From Streptomyces cylindrosporus (GTDB lineage: Bacteria > Actinomycetota > Actinomycetes > Streptomycetales > Streptomycetaceae): a stretch of 64,000 nt of DNA. Positions 52,024 to 60,414 of the stretch are shown piece by piece; positions within the stretch are counted from its first letter, which is position 1; each line of letters starts with the position of its first letter. Where the stretch lies: positions 1 through 64,000 of the forward strand of contig NZ_JALDAY010000010.1 in NCBI RefSeq assembly GCF_022698165.1, in the 5' to 3' direction. A program made the translations under genes and the position numbers. The notes beneath the pieces are model-generated. The model was not told the DNA's origin, did no database searches, and saw only the letters and a program-made list of their open reading frames with translations.

Positions 52024-53290
52024 GGCCGCCGTCGCGGTGCTGCTGCTCGCGCTGGGCACGGCCTGCGGCAGCCGCCTGCCGGAGAGCGACTTCGAGCACG
52101 ACGACCGGACGGGCACGCCCGCGCGGAGCAGCGGCGCGCCCATCCCCGTCGGCATCGTCACCAGCGCCACCAGCCCGGTCGGCGGCAACACCTTCACCGG
52201 CCCGCGCGACGGCGCCAAGGCCTACTTCGACCGCCTCAACGCGCGCGGCGGCATCGACGGCCGGCCCGTCGAGGTGCACGAGTGCGACGACGGCGGCAGC
52301 GGCGTCGGCGACAACACCTGCGTGCGCAAGCTGATCGACGAGGACAAGGTGGTCGCCCTCGTCGCGACCACCGCCCTCGACTACGCCGGCGCCTCCCGCG
52401 TCTCCGACGCGCGCGTGCCCGACATCGGCGGCCAGCCCATCGGCGCCGCCTACGACACCTGGCCCCACCTGTACGGCATCTACGGCAGCCTCGCGCCCAG
52501 GAACGGCACCCCCGGCTGGGACGGCAAGCTCTACGGCGGCACGGAGGTCTACCGCTACTTCAAGCGCGAGCAGGGCGCCCGTACGGCCGCCGTCGTCTCG
52601 TACAACCAGGCCTCCTCGGCCGCCTACGCCCGGCTCGTCGAGCAGGGGCTGAAGGCCGAGGGCTACAAGGTCGTCACCGAGCAGGTCGACTTCGCGCTGC
52701 CCAACTTCCGTGCCGCCGCGGCCGACCTGAAGGAGCAGGGCGCCGACCTCGTCTTCGACGCCATCGACACGCACGGCAACGCCCAGCTGTGCAAGGCGAT
52801 GGACGAGGTCGGCGCCAAGGTCATCGCCAAGGTGACGAACGTGCAGAACTGGACCTCCACCGTCCCCGAGGACTACAAGGACGCGCCGCGCTGCCGCAAC
52901 GCCCTCTGGGCGACCGGCTCCAGCCGGAACTTCGACGACACGGACAACGCGGCCGTACGGGAGTTCCGGGACGCCACGAAGGGCCTGAAGACGCATTCCC
53001 AGTGGCAGTTGGAGGGCTGGGCGGCGGCGATGTGGTTCACCGACGCCGCCAGGTCCTGTGCGGGGGAGGGCGTCACGCGCGCGTGCGTCGACGGCTACAT
53101 GAACCGCAGCGAGAACTACACCGCCGACGGCCTCCTGGTCCCCGTCGTCTTCCAGCGGCTGCCCGAGCCGCCGAAGACGCGCAGGACGTGTCTGTCGGTG
53201 GCCCGTTGGCGGGACGGCAGGGGCTGGGTGTCCCAGGGGGACATGAACGCCACCTGCTTCGACGTGCCGCAACTGGGTTACGAGCCCTAG
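51992..53290 (+). CDS. ABC substrate-binding lipoprotein, Leu/Ile/Val-binding (LivK) type
   Basis: The protein is 432 aa from ATG 51992 inside the preceding gene. The lipobox is LLLALGTACGS. The periplasmic-binding-protein type 1 fold is evident: IPVGIVTSATSPVGG, NTFTGPRDGAKAYFDRLNARGGIDGRPVEVHECDDGG, GARTAAVVSYNQASSAAYARLVEQGLKAEGYKVV and GADLVFDAIDTHGN. It is the likely receptor of the Liv-type ABC importer encoded on the opposite strand at 47484-50866, although transcribed separately. The ligand may be an amino acid, amide or urea-like compound. It overlaps the epoxide hydrolase gene tail to tail by 4 bp. Confidence 0.9.
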   Translation: MRPARPHRAAEAAVAVLLLALGTACGSRLPESDFEHDDRTGTPARSSGAPIPVGIVTSATSPVGGNTFTGPRDGAKAYFDRLNARGGIDGRPVEVHECDDGGSGVGDNTCVRKLIDEDKVVALVATTALDYAGASRVSDARVPDIGGQPIGAAYDTWPHLYGIYGSLAPRNGTPGWDGKLYGGTEVYRYFKREQGARTAAVVSYNQASSAAYARLVEQGLKAEGYKVVTEQVDFALPNFRAAAADLKEQGADLVFDAIDTHGNAQLCKAMDEVGAKVIAKVTNVQNWTSTVPEDYKDAPRCRNALWATGSSRNFDDTDNAAVREFRDATKGLKTHSQWQLEGWAAAMWFTDAARSCAGEGVTRACVDGYMNRSENYTADGLLVPVVFQRLPEPPKTRRTCLSVARWRDGRGWVSQGDMNATCFDVPQLGYEP

Positions 53291-54417
53291 AGCGCCCCGA
53301 AGAACTCCCGCACGTCGGCTACCAGCAGCTCGGGGACCTCCAGCGCCGCGAAGTGGCCGCCGCGGTCGAACTCCGTCCAGCGGACGACCGTGTTGGCCTG
53401 CTCGGCCCAGCGGCGGATCGCCACGTCCTCGCCGAAGTTCGCGACGGCCGTCGGCACCCCGGAGTTCGTGGTGGGGAACCAGTCGGGCACATGGGCGTTC
53501 TCGTAGTACATGCGGGCCGCCGAACCGGCCGTGCCGGTCAGCCAGTACAGCATCACGTTGGTCAGGAGCGTGTCGCGGTCGACGGCGTCCTCGGGCAGTG
53601 CGGCCGAGGCGTGCGTCCACGCCTGGAACTTCTCCATGATCCAGGCGAGTTGGCCGACCGGGGAGTCGGTGAGGGCGTAGGAGAGGGTCTGCGGGCGGGT
53701 CGACTGCAGAACGTTGTACCCGAAGCCGTCGGTCGTGAACTCGGCGATCTTCGCGAGGGACCTCAGCTCCCGCTCGTCGAGTCCCTGCCGCGCCTCCTCG
53801 TCGACCGGGCCGAGCGGGATGAAGCCGACCGACGCCGCGTTCACATGGACGCCGACCACGGACTCGGGGGCGACCCGGGCCAGCGCGGGCGAGACCAGCG
53901 CGCCCACGTCGCCGCCCTGGGCGCCGTAACGCTCGTATCCGAGCCTGCGCATCAGCTCCGCCCACGCGCGCGCGACCCGTGCGACGTTCCAGCCCTTCTC
54001 ACGCGTCGGCCCCGAGAAGCCGAAGCCGGGGATCGACGGGACCACCAGGTGGAAGTCCTCGCTCAGCGGGCCCAGCACGGACAGGAACTCCACCACCGAG
54101 CCCGGCCAGCCGTGCGTCAGGATCAGCGGGAGGGCGTCCGGGCGCGGGGAGCGGATGTGCAGGAAGTGCACCCGGGCGCCGTCGATCTCGGTCGTGTACT
54201 GCGGGATCTCGTTCAGGGCGGCCTCGTGCTCGCGCCAGTCGTAGCCGCTGCGCCAGTACGCCGCCAAGTCCCGGAGGTAGGGCAGGGAGGCACCGTAGTC
54301 CCAGCCCGCGTCCGGGAGTTCGTCGGGCCAGCGGGTCAGGTCGAGGCGGGTGTGCAGGTCGTCGAGCTGGGCCTGGGGGATGGCGATCCGGAAGCCGTGC
54401 ACGCTGTTGTCTGCCAT
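53287..54417 (-). CDS. Epoxide hydrolase (alpha/beta hydrolase with EHN domain)
   Basis: The protein is 376 aa from ATG 54417. The N-terminal EHN domain is FRIAIPQAQLDDLHTRLDLTRWPDELPDAGWDYG. The oxyanion region is LTHGWPGSVVEF. The nucleophile Asp is in YGAQGGDVGALVS. A cap Tyr is in MYYENAH, and the catalytic His is in DRGGHFAALEVPELL. It should open epoxides to diols; the substrate is unknown. TACCTT ends six bases before the start codon (plus-strand 54424-54429), so the mRNA is likely leaderless. The strong palindrome at 54436 lies in its -35 region, making the divergent WYL protein its likely regulator. Confidence 0.92.
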   Translation of the reverse strand: MADNSVHGFRIAIPQAQLDDLHTRLDLTRWPDELPDAGWDYGASLPYLRDLAAYWRSGYDWREHEAALNEIPQYTTEIDGARVHFLHIRSPRPDALPLILTHGWPGSVVEFLSVLGPLSEDFHLVVPSIPGFGFSGPTREKGWNVARVARAWAELMRRLGYERYGAQGGDVGALVSPALARVAPESVVGVHVNAASVGFIPLGPVDEEARQGLDERELRSLAKIAEFTTDGFGYNVLQSTRPQTLSYALTDSPVGQLAWIMEKFQAWTHASAALPEDAVDRDTLLTNVMLYWLTGTAGSAARMYYENAHVPDWFPTTNSGVPTAVANFGEDVAIRRWAEQANTVVRWTEFDRGGHFAALEVPELLVADVREFFGAL

Positions 54418-54435
54418 GAGCCCAAGGTAGGAAGG

Positions 54436-54460
54436 CTTGCGGACAGCGACTGTCCGCAAG
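54436..54460. promoter_or_regulatory. Perfect 10-bp-arm palindrome between hydrolase and WYL regulator
   Basis: CTTGCGGACA (54436-54445) and its exact complement TGTCCGCAAG (54451-54460) flank five bases. The site lies 19 bp upstream of each start codon and covers the predicted -35/spacer of the epoxide hydrolase promoter. It is the obvious operator for the regulator encoded at 54480. Confidence 0.85.
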
Positions 54461-54479
54461 GGCTGGCAGACTCGGCGTC

Positions 54480-55520
54480 ATGTTGGAGACCTCGGCACGA
54501 CTCCTGCGCCTGCTCTCGCTCCTCCAGGCCCACCGCGAATGGTCCGGCGCCGACCTCGCCGAACGCCTCGGCGTCACCCCGCGCACGGTCCGCCGGGACG
54601 TGGACCGGCTGCGCGAGCTGGGCTATCCCGTCAACGCCAGCCCCGGTACGGGTGGCGGCTACCAGCTGGGCGCCGGGGCCGAGCTGCCGCCGCTGCTCCT
54701 CGACGACGACGAGGCGGTCGCCGTCGCGGTCGGCCTGCGCACCGCCGCCGGACAGGGCATCGAGGGCATCGGCGAGACCTCCGTACGGGCCCTCGCCAAG
54801 CTGGAGCAGGTGCTGCCGGGTCGGCTGCGCCGCAGGGTCGGCGCCCTGAACGCCTTCACCGTGCCGATGCTGCGCGGCCCGCGGCCGGATGCCGTCGACC
54901 CGGCCGTCCTCACCGAACTCGCCAACCTCTGCCGGGACTCCGAGCGCCTGCGCTTCGAGTACAGCGACCACGGGGGCGCACCGAGCCGCCGTACCGTCGA
55001 ACCGCACCGCCTGGTCTGCACCGAGCGCCGCTGGTACCTGGTCGCCTGGGACCTGGACCGCGACGACTGGCGTACCTTCCGCGTCGACCGCATCACCCCC
55101 AAGCCGCCGCACGGCCCGCGCTTCGCCCCACGCACCCCGCCCGCCGAGGATCTCGCCGCGTACGTGTCGAACGGCGTCTCCACGCGCGCGTACGCCACAC
55201 ACGCCGTCGTCCGGCTGCTCGTGCCGGTCGAGGAGGCCGCCGAGCGGATCTCGCCGAGCGCCGGGCAGCTGGAGCCGGACGGGCCCGACGCCTGTCTGCT
55301 GCGCACCGGGGCGGCGAGCCTCGACGTGATGGTGATCCACGTGGTGCTGGCGGGCTTCGAGTTCGAGGTGCTGGAGCCGGACGGGCTGACCGGGGCGATC
55401 AGGACGGTCCGGGACCGGCTGTCTCGCGCTCTGGAGCGGGGGTCTCCTGAATCGCCCCGTACTCGGGATGGTGCAGGTCGAACGCCGGGGACTCGGAGCG
55501 GATCTTCGGCAGCGACGTGA
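54480..55520 (+). CDS. WYL-domain transcriptional regulator
   Basis: The protein is 346 aa. An N-terminal helix-turn-helix (LETSARLLRLLSLLQAHREWSGADLAERLGVTPRTVRRDVDRLRELGYPV) is followed by the WYL ligand domain, seen in RLRFEYSDHGGAPSRRTVEPHRLVCTERRWYLVAWDLDRDDWRTFRVDRI with the W-Y-L triad. The C-terminal WCX part is VVRLLVPVEEAAERI and following. WYL proteins sense nucleic-acid or nucleotide ligands and often act as repressors or activators. The divergent palindrome indicates autoregulation and control of the epoxide hydrolase gene. The last 122 bp overlap the ctaD-like gene on the other strand. Confidence 0.92.
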   Translation: MLETSARLLRLLSLLQAHREWSGADLAERLGVTPRTVRRDVDRLRELGYPVNASPGTGGGYQLGAGAELPPLLLDDDEAVAVAVGLRTAAGQGIEGIGETSVRALAKLEQVLPGRLRRRVGALNAFTVPMLRGPRPDAVDPAVLTELANLCRDSERLRFEYSDHGGAPSRRTVEPHRLVCTERRWYLVAWDLDRDDWRTFRVDRITPKPPHGPRFAPRTPPAEDLAAYVSNGVSTRAYATHAVVRLLVPVEEAAERISPSAGQLEPDGPDACLLRTGAASLDVMVIHVVLAGFEFEVLEPDGLTGAIRTVRDRLSRALERGSPESPRTRDGAGRTPGTRSGSSAAT

Positions 55521-57090
55521 AGTTGTGCCGCGGGGGCGGGCAGGAGGTCGCCCACTCCAGGGAGCGGCCGTAGCCCCAGGGGTCGTCGGCCTCGACCTTC
55601 TCGCCGTACTTGGCGGTCTTCCAGACGTTGTAGAGGAACGGCAGCGTCGACATGCCGAGCAGGAACGCGCCGATGGTCGAGACGGTGTTGAGGGCCGTGA
55701 AGCCGTCCGCGGCGAGATAGTCGGCGTACCGGCGCGGCATGCCCTCCGCGCCCAGCCAGTGCTGCACCAGGAACGTCGTGTGGAAGCCGACGAACAGCGT
55801 CCAGAACTGGATCTTCCCGAGCCGCTCGTCGAGCATCTTGCCGGTGAACTTGGGCCACCAGAAGTAGAAGCCGCCGAAGATCGCGAAGACGACCGTGCCG
55901 AAGACGACGTAGTGGAAGTGCGCGACGACGAAGTACGTGTCCGAGACGTGGAAGTCCAGCGGCGGCGAGGCCAGGATCACCCCGGTCAGACCGCCGAACA
56001 GGAACGTCACCAGGAAGCCCGTCGCCCACAGCATCGGCGTCTCGAAGGACAGCGAGCCCTTGAGCATGGTCCCGGTCCAGTTGAAGAACTTCACGCCCGT
56101 CGGGACGGCGATCAGGAAGCTCATGAAGGAGAAGTACGGCAGCAACACGGCGCCCGTGACGAACATATGGTGCGCCCACACCACCACCGAGAGACCGGTG
56201 ATGGACATCGTCGCGCCGACCAGCGTCAGATAGCCGAAGATCGGTTTGCGGCTGAAGACCGGGATGATCTCCGTGATGATCCCGAAGAACGGCAGCGCGA
56301 TGATGTACACCTCGGGATGGCCGAAGAACCAGAACAGGTGCTGCCACAGGATCGCCCCGCCGTTCGCCGCCTCGAACACCTGCGAGCCGAACCGCCGGTC
56401 GGCCTCCAGGACCAGCAGCGCCGCGGCCAGCACCGGGAACGCCAGCAGGATCAGGATCGACGTGAACAGCGTGTTCCAGGTGAAGATCGGCATCCGGAAC
56501 ATCGTCATCCCGGGACAGCGCATCCCGATGATCGTGGTGATGAAGTTGACCGCGCCGAGGATCGTCCCGAAGCCCGCCAGCGCCAGCCCCATGATCCACA
56601 GGTCGGGTCCCACGCCCGGCGAGTGCACCGGGCTGTTGAGCGGCGCGTAGGCGAACCAGCCGAAGGCGGCCGGGCCGTCGGGCACGAACAGCGAACCCAG
56701 CACGATCAGACCGCCGAACAGGAAGAGCCAGTACGACAGCATGTTCAGGCGGGGGAAGGCGACGTCCGGCGCGCCGATCTGCAGCGGCATCAGCTCGTTG
56801 GCGAAGCCCGCGAAGCTCGGGGTGGCGAACAGCAGCAGCATGATCGTGCCGTGCATCGTGAACAGCTGGTTGAACTGGTTGTTGTCCACGATCTGCAGCC
56901 CCGGCCGGGCGAGTTCGGCCCGCATCAGCAGCGCCATCACCCCGCCCGCCAGGAAGAACAGGAACGACGTGATCAGGTAGAGGTGCCCGATCTTCTTGTG
57001 GTCCGTGGTGGTCAGCCAGTCCACGATCAGCCGGCCGTGCTGCCCGCTGCGTACGGGTCGCGCCACTGTCTGCATGGTCTCGGTCCCCAT
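55399..57090 (-). CDS. ctaD: Cytochrome c oxidase subunit I (orphan copy)
   Basis: The protein is 563 aa with 12 membrane helices. ATG 57090 is used; GTG 57093 or ATG 57075 are possible, and no strong ribosome-binding site is seen. Heme and copper ligands are present: TMHGTIMLLLFATP (heme a His), WFFGHPEVYIIALP (CuB His with the cross-linked Tyr), WAHHMFVTG (two CuB His) and VVAHFHYVVFG (heme a3 and a His). It reduces O2 to water and pumps protons. No ctaC, ctaE or ctaF gene is near, so it is a stand-alone extra copy that must use subunits from the main operon. Its 3' end overlaps the WYL gene by 122 bp. Confidence 0.95.
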   Translation of the reverse strand: MGTETMQTVARPVRSGQHGRLIVDWLTTTDHKKIGHLYLITSFLFFLAGGVMALLMRAELARPGLQIVDNNQFNQLFTMHGTIMLLLFATPSFAGFANELMPLQIGAPDVAFPRLNMLSYWLFLFGGLIVLGSLFVPDGPAAFGWFAYAPLNSPVHSPGVGPDLWIMGLALAGFGTILGAVNFITTIIGMRCPGMTMFRMPIFTWNTLFTSILILLAFPVLAAALLVLEADRRFGSQVFEAANGGAILWQHLFWFFGHPEVYIIALPFFGIITEIIPVFSRKPIFGYLTLVGATMSITGLSVVVWAHHMFVTGAVLLPYFSFMSFLIAVPTGVKFFNWTGTMLKGSLSFETPMLWATGFLVTFLFGGLTGVILASPPLDFHVSDTYFVVAHFHYVVFGTVVFAIFGGFYFWWPKFTGKMLDERLGKIQFWTLFVGFHTTFLVQHWLGAEGMPRRYADYLAADGFTALNTVSTIGAFLLGMSTLPFLYNVWKTAKYGEKVEADDPWGYGRSLEWATSCPPPRHNFTSLPKIRSESPAFDLHHPEYGAIQETPAPERETAGPGPS

Positions 57091-57461
57091 CACGTCATGA
57101 TGCTCGCGCCGCCGTGCGCACCGACAGGGTGCGTGCGGGGGTTCTGTGTTCGAACCGTGTATTTCTCATGCGGCGTCAGCTCCCGCGGACCCGCACGCAA
57201 TCAGGCCGGAAAGCATTCCCGGCGGCGCCCGGGCGCACTTCTCACGGCACTTTCCGACGGGGTATTCGACAAGCGGTCACGACACGCGGGAATTACGTTC
57301 GAAAGCGTGCGTAAGGGCTACTCGACCGCTCGTCCGTGTGACGCAGCGCGGTCGAAACCCGTGTCGTGATCCTGTGACAGAAGCGTGACCGGAGAGGGAC
57401 GAGTGACCCCTGGGAACGGCCCGGACTTCCCCCTCCGACGGGCAGCGCCTAGCGTGGCCGC
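57091..57461. other. Intergenic region between ctaD and the I78 gene
   Basis: 371 bp without a gene. TAGCGT (57450-57455) ends six bases before the I78 ATG and is its likely -10. TCGACCGC and GCGGTCGA arms near 57323-57357 form an inverted repeat of unknown role. A T-loop-like GTTCGAACC at 57148 has no tRNA around it. No clear ctaD promoter was found. Confidence 0.5.
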
Positions 57462-57677
57462 ATGGCACCGATTCCCACTCCGCAGGCGGAGCCCCAGGAC
57501 AGTCCGGAGTCGTACGTCGGCCTCGACGCGACCGGCGCCGAGCGCCGCGCGCGCGAGCGCGGCTGGAGCACGGTGCGCTCGCTGCCGCCGGGGGCGATCA
57601 TCACGATGGAGTACCGCAGCGGCCGCCTGAACTTCGAGGTGAAGGACGGCCGCGTGGTGCGGGCCTGGAAGGGCTGA
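57462..57677 (+). CDS. I78-family peptidase inhibitor
   Basis: The protein is 71 aa. The core DATGAERRARERGWSTVRSLPPGAIITMEYRSGRLNFEVKDGRVVRAWKG matches the proteinase inhibitor I78 family, with a conserved Asn/Arg-rich reactive loop region (MEYRSGRLNFEV). No signal peptide is seen, so it would act inside the cell or its family label may mislead. TAGCGT six bases before the ATG and the lack of a ribosome-binding site imply a leaderless mRNA. It is a single gene closed by a very strong terminator. Confidence 0.85.
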   Translation: MAPIPTPQAEPQDSPESYVGLDATGAERRARERGWSTVRSLPPGAIITMEYRSGRLNFEVKDGRVVRAWKG

Positions 57678-57692
57678 TGCGCAGGGCCGATA

Positions 57693-57740
57693 CGTGACGA
57701 AGGCCCCGGTTCCCGCGCGGGAACCGGGGCCTTCGTCACG
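57693..57740. terminator. Perfect 23-bp hairpin terminator
   Basis: Arms from 57693-57715 and 57718-57740 are perfectly complementary over 23 bp with a 2-base loop. The left arm begins CGTGACGAAGGCCCCGG. It separates the I78 gene from the convergent PAP2 gene and probably stops both transcripts. Confidence 0.92.
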
Positions 57741-57782
57741 CGGGGTCGGCTGTGCGTACCGGACCCCGCTGTCTGGCCGGTG

Positions 57783-58796
57783 TCAGCCGCCCGTGAGGGG
57801 GCGGGCAGAGGCCGGGGTGCCGCGTGGCACCCGGTCCGAGTGAGGCGGTCTGCGGCTGCCGACGGGAGTGACCGGGGTGCGCTCCGAGCGCGTCAGGTGC
57901 GGGCCGGGAGCCAGATAGACCGGCGCTCTGGGGGTGCGGGCCGCGGGCTCGTGCGGCGCGGACTCGTCCTGGGCGGACGGGCGCGGCTTGAGCAGCACCG
58001 GCGTGCCGACCGCCGGGGAGGCCGGTGCGGTGGCGCCGCCACGGGCGCGCCAGCGGTCGCGGAGGTCGAAGATCCCGACCTCGGCGCGGGCGATCAGCGG
58101 CTCGCACCAGGGCAGGGCGAGCAGCACCAGCAGGCCGGCGGCCCAGCCGAGGAGCACGTCGCTCAGCCAGTGCGTACCGAGGTAGACGGTGGCCATCCCC
58201 ACGCCGAGCGCGGTCACCGCGGAGACGGCGGACAGCCAGCGGCGGGCTCTCGGGGTGGAGGCGAGATAGGCCAGGATTCCCCAGGTCACGACCGCGTTGG
58301 CGGTGTGGCCGCTGGGAAATATATCGCCGCCCAGACCCATCTCGTTCGAGCCGATGGTGGTCGCGTAGTGGGGGCCCAGGCGGCCCATGCCGATCTTGGC
58401 GGCGCCGACCGTGATGTTCAGCAGCAGCAGCGAGGCGCCCAGGGTGAGCATCGGGCGCAGGGTGTGCTGCCGCCAGGAGCGCCAGCCCAGCCAGGCCGCG
58501 ACCATCACCGCGGTGGGGCCGCGCTGGCCGAGGACCACGTAGTAGTCGACGAACCAGTGGATGCCCTGCCACTGCTGGTACGGGCGGAAGAACATGACCT
58601 GCCAGTCCAGCCGGACCAGCCACGAGGTGGTCACCACGGCCCACACGATCGCCAGGTAGAACGCCAGGGTGCCGGTCAGCAGCGCCACCCGGTGCCGGCT
58701 CATCTTCGGCACATCGATGTGGGCCGGTCGTTCCGGCTCCCTGTCGAGTCTGGCGAACACCCGGTCCAGACGGGTGAGCTTTCGTTCGGTACGCAC
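57783..58796 (-). CDS. PAP2-family membrane phosphatase
   Basis: The protein is 337 aa from GTG 58796. Six membrane helices are followed by a long Pro/Ala/Arg-rich cytoplasmic tail from about residue 240. The phosphatase motifs are KIGMGRLGP (motif 1), FPSGHTAN (motif 2) and VYLGTHWLSDVLLG (motif 3 with the catalytic His). It probably removes phosphate from phosphatidate, undecaprenyl pyrophosphate or a similar lipid. TAACGT lies seven bases before the start with no ribosome-binding site, suggesting a nearly leaderless mRNA. Confidence 0.9.
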   Translation of the reverse strand: MRTERKLTRLDRVFARLDREPERPAHIDVPKMSRHRVALLTGTLAFYLAIVWAVVTTSWLVRLDWQVMFFRPYQQWQGIHWFVDYYVVLGQRGPTAVMVAAWLGWRSWRQHTLRPMLTLGASLLLLNITVGAAKIGMGRLGPHYATTIGSNEMGLGGDIFPSGHTANAVVTWGILAYLASTPRARRWLSAVSAVTALGVGMATVYLGTHWLSDVLLGWAAGLLVLLALPWCEPLIARAEVGIFDLRDRWRARGGATAPASPAVGTPVLLKPRPSAQDESAPHEPAARTPRAPVYLAPGPHLTRSERTPVTPVGSRRPPHSDRVPRGTPASARPLTGG

Positions 58797-59013
58797 CCAA
58801 TCGACGTTACAGCGAGTGAGCTCAGTTCTCGGTCGATACAGCGGCTTTGTGATGACGCCGTGATGTGGGATTCCTCTCAGGTCGGGGTTTATTTCCTGGG
58901 AATCCGCAATGCGCGGCGCGACCCTCCTTCAATTCCTTTGATCATTCTGGGAATCTGTTTTATGGGACTTATGAATTCGTTCACCGAATGATGGGGTGGA
59001 TTTACCCGGCTGG
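58797..59013. other. AT-rich intergenic region
   Basis: 217 bp between the PAP2 start and the mannosyltransferase stop. The part 58860-58995 is unusually AT-rich for this genome, with TTTATTTCCTGGGAAT, TTGATCATTCTGGGAAT and GAATTCGTTCACCGAAT stretches; GGGAATCNG occurs repeatedly and ATTCG/CGAAT forms a small inverted repeat. No gene is supported. It may hold the PAP2 regulatory region or a remnant. Confidence 0.5.
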
Positions 59014-60273
59014 TCACGGCGGACCGGAGCCGTTCAGCCAGAACGCTCCGTACACGGCCGACACCACCGCGACACCGCCCACCACCAGCGCCGACCGGGA
59101 CGTACGCAGCCGGGACAGGGCCAGGGCGAGGGGCAGCAGCAGCGGGAAGGCGGGCAGCAGGAGGCGCGGTTTCGAGCCGAAGTAGCTCGACGCGCACAGC
59201 GCGAGCGCGGTGACCACGCCGGCGTACACCAGGAGCGGGAGCGGCTGGCGCTGCCGCACGCAGACGACGTACAGCCAGATCACCAGGCCGACCCCGGCGA
59301 TGATTCCGACGCCCGCGAGGGCGCCCGGGAACGACGTGAACTTTTCGCCGACGAAGCGGGCGAAGGCGGCGCCGCCGTCGAAGCCGTTGCGCCAGCCCGC
59401 CTGGACGTCGAGATAGCCGAGGGGGCCCTTGCCGGTGCGGTGGCCGACCCACAGGACGTAGCCCGCGGCGCCCAGGGGGGCCAGGAGCAGCGCCAGGGCG
59501 CGCCGGACGGCCGAGGGGGCGCGTGGCGCGTCCGGGGCGCTCACGGTGGCCTTGGCGCGCCCTGTGGTGCCCTCTGAGGCCGGCGCGGGGGCGCGTCCGC
59601 CCGGGTGCGCGCCTTCCGGGTCCGCCGCGCTTCGCTCCCGCACGAAAGAGGCGATCCCGGCGGCCCAGACGGCCGCCACGACGGCCAGCCCGACCGGCCG
59701 GGTCAGCCCCGCCAGCGCGGCCAGCGCGCCCGCCGTCAGCCAGCGCCCGGTCAGCACGGCGTACAGCGCCCACGCGGCCAGCGCCGTGAACAGCGACTCG
59801 CTGTACGCCATCGACTGCACGATCCCGACCGGCAGCACGGCCCACAGCAGCACCGCGCAGACTCCGGCCCGGCGCCCGTACACGTGCTCCGCGACCGCGA
59901 AGATCCCCCAGGCCGCCGCGAGCGAGGCGAGCAGGCTCACCGTGAAGCCCGCGTCGGCGTACGACAGCGGGGTGAGCGTGTGCAGCAGCCGCTCCAGCCA
60001 GGGCAGCAGCGGGAAGAAGGCCAGGTTCGAGTGGACGTCGCCGTTCGGCAGCCGGACCTCGTAGCCGTAGCCCAGCTCGGCGACCCTGACGTACCACAGC
60101 GAGTCCCAGCGGGCCGTCAACAGCGTGTACCCGCTCCTGCCGCGCGCCGCGCTCCACCCGGCCAGCACGAGCAGGCCCAGGGCGCGCACGGCCGCGTACC
60201 CGAGAAGGGCCGGGGCCGCGCGGCGCAGGGCCGTGCCGCTGGGTGGCGCCACGCGCGTCGCAAGATCGGTCAC
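59014..60273 (-). CDS. PIG-V-like mannosyltransferase (integral membrane)
   Basis: The protein is 419 aa from GTG 60273 (MTDLATRVAPP) with about ten membrane helices. LLTARWDSLWYVRVAELGY contains the acidic DS motif in the first external loop, and HSNLAFFPLLPWLERLL follows, a pattern of GT-C mannosyltransferases of the PIG-V (GPI mannosyltransferase 2) type found in actinobacteria. The donor is likely polyprenyl-phospho-mannose and the acceptor is unknown. A cytoplasmic charged loop lies at about 240-290. GATAAT seven bases before the GTG and no ribosome-binding site suggest a leaderless mRNA. Confidence 0.85.
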   Translation of the reverse strand: MTDLATRVAPPSGTALRRAAPALLGYAAVRALGLLVLAGWSAARGRSGYTLLTARWDSLWYVRVAELGYGYEVRLPNGDVHSNLAFFPLLPWLERLLHTLTPLSYADAGFTVSLLASLAAAWGIFAVAEHVYGRRAGVCAVLLWAVLPVGIVQSMAYSESLFTALAAWALYAVLTGRWLTAGALAALAGLTRPVGLAVVAAVWAAGIASFVRERSAADPEGAHPGGRAPAPASEGTTGRAKATVSAPDAPRAPSAVRRALALLLAPLGAAGYVLWVGHRTGKGPLGYLDVQAGWRNGFDGGAAFARFVGEKFTSFPGALAGVGIIAGVGLVIWLYVVCVRQRQPLPLLVYAGVVTALALCASSYFGSKPRLLLPAFPLLLPLALALSRLRTSRSALVVGGVAVVSAVYGAFWLNGSGPP

Positions 60274-60380
60274 GGGCTCGATTATCGACGGCCCGGGGAA
60301 CCGGCCGGCCGGTCGGGGCGTGGTCGCGGAGGAGGGGGAGTGGCGCACGCCACACGAGTTCCGCGCCGGTCTGAGAGGTC

Positions 60381-60414
60381 CGCCACGTGACCGTGGCGCG
60401 AACTCGCGTACGCT
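60381..60414 (+). promoter_or_regulatory. Promoter with overlapping palindrome before the MFS exporter gene
   Basis: CGCCACG-TGAC-CGTGGCG (60381-60398) is a perfect 7-bp-arm palindrome. A plausible promoter is CGTGAC (60386-60391), 17-bp spacer, TACGCT (60409-60414), so the palindrome covers the -35. It would give a leader of about 115 nt. A TetR- or MarR-type operator is likely, but no regulator gene is adjacent. Confidence 0.5.

Noticed and set aside
52282..54849. 855-codon plus frame across the binding protein and the epoxide hydrolase
   Set aside because: It is out of frame with the lipoprotein gene and antisense to the hydrolase, and its translation is Arg-rich shadow sequence.
57145..57165. 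tRNA-like GTTCGAACC upstream of ctaD
   Set aside because: No cloverleaf can be built from the flanking sequence; it lies alone in an intergenic region.
58865..59185. Plus-strand open frame of 106 codons over the AT-rich island
   Set aside because: It extends into the antisense of the PIG-V-like gene, has no ribosome-binding site and shows no family motif.
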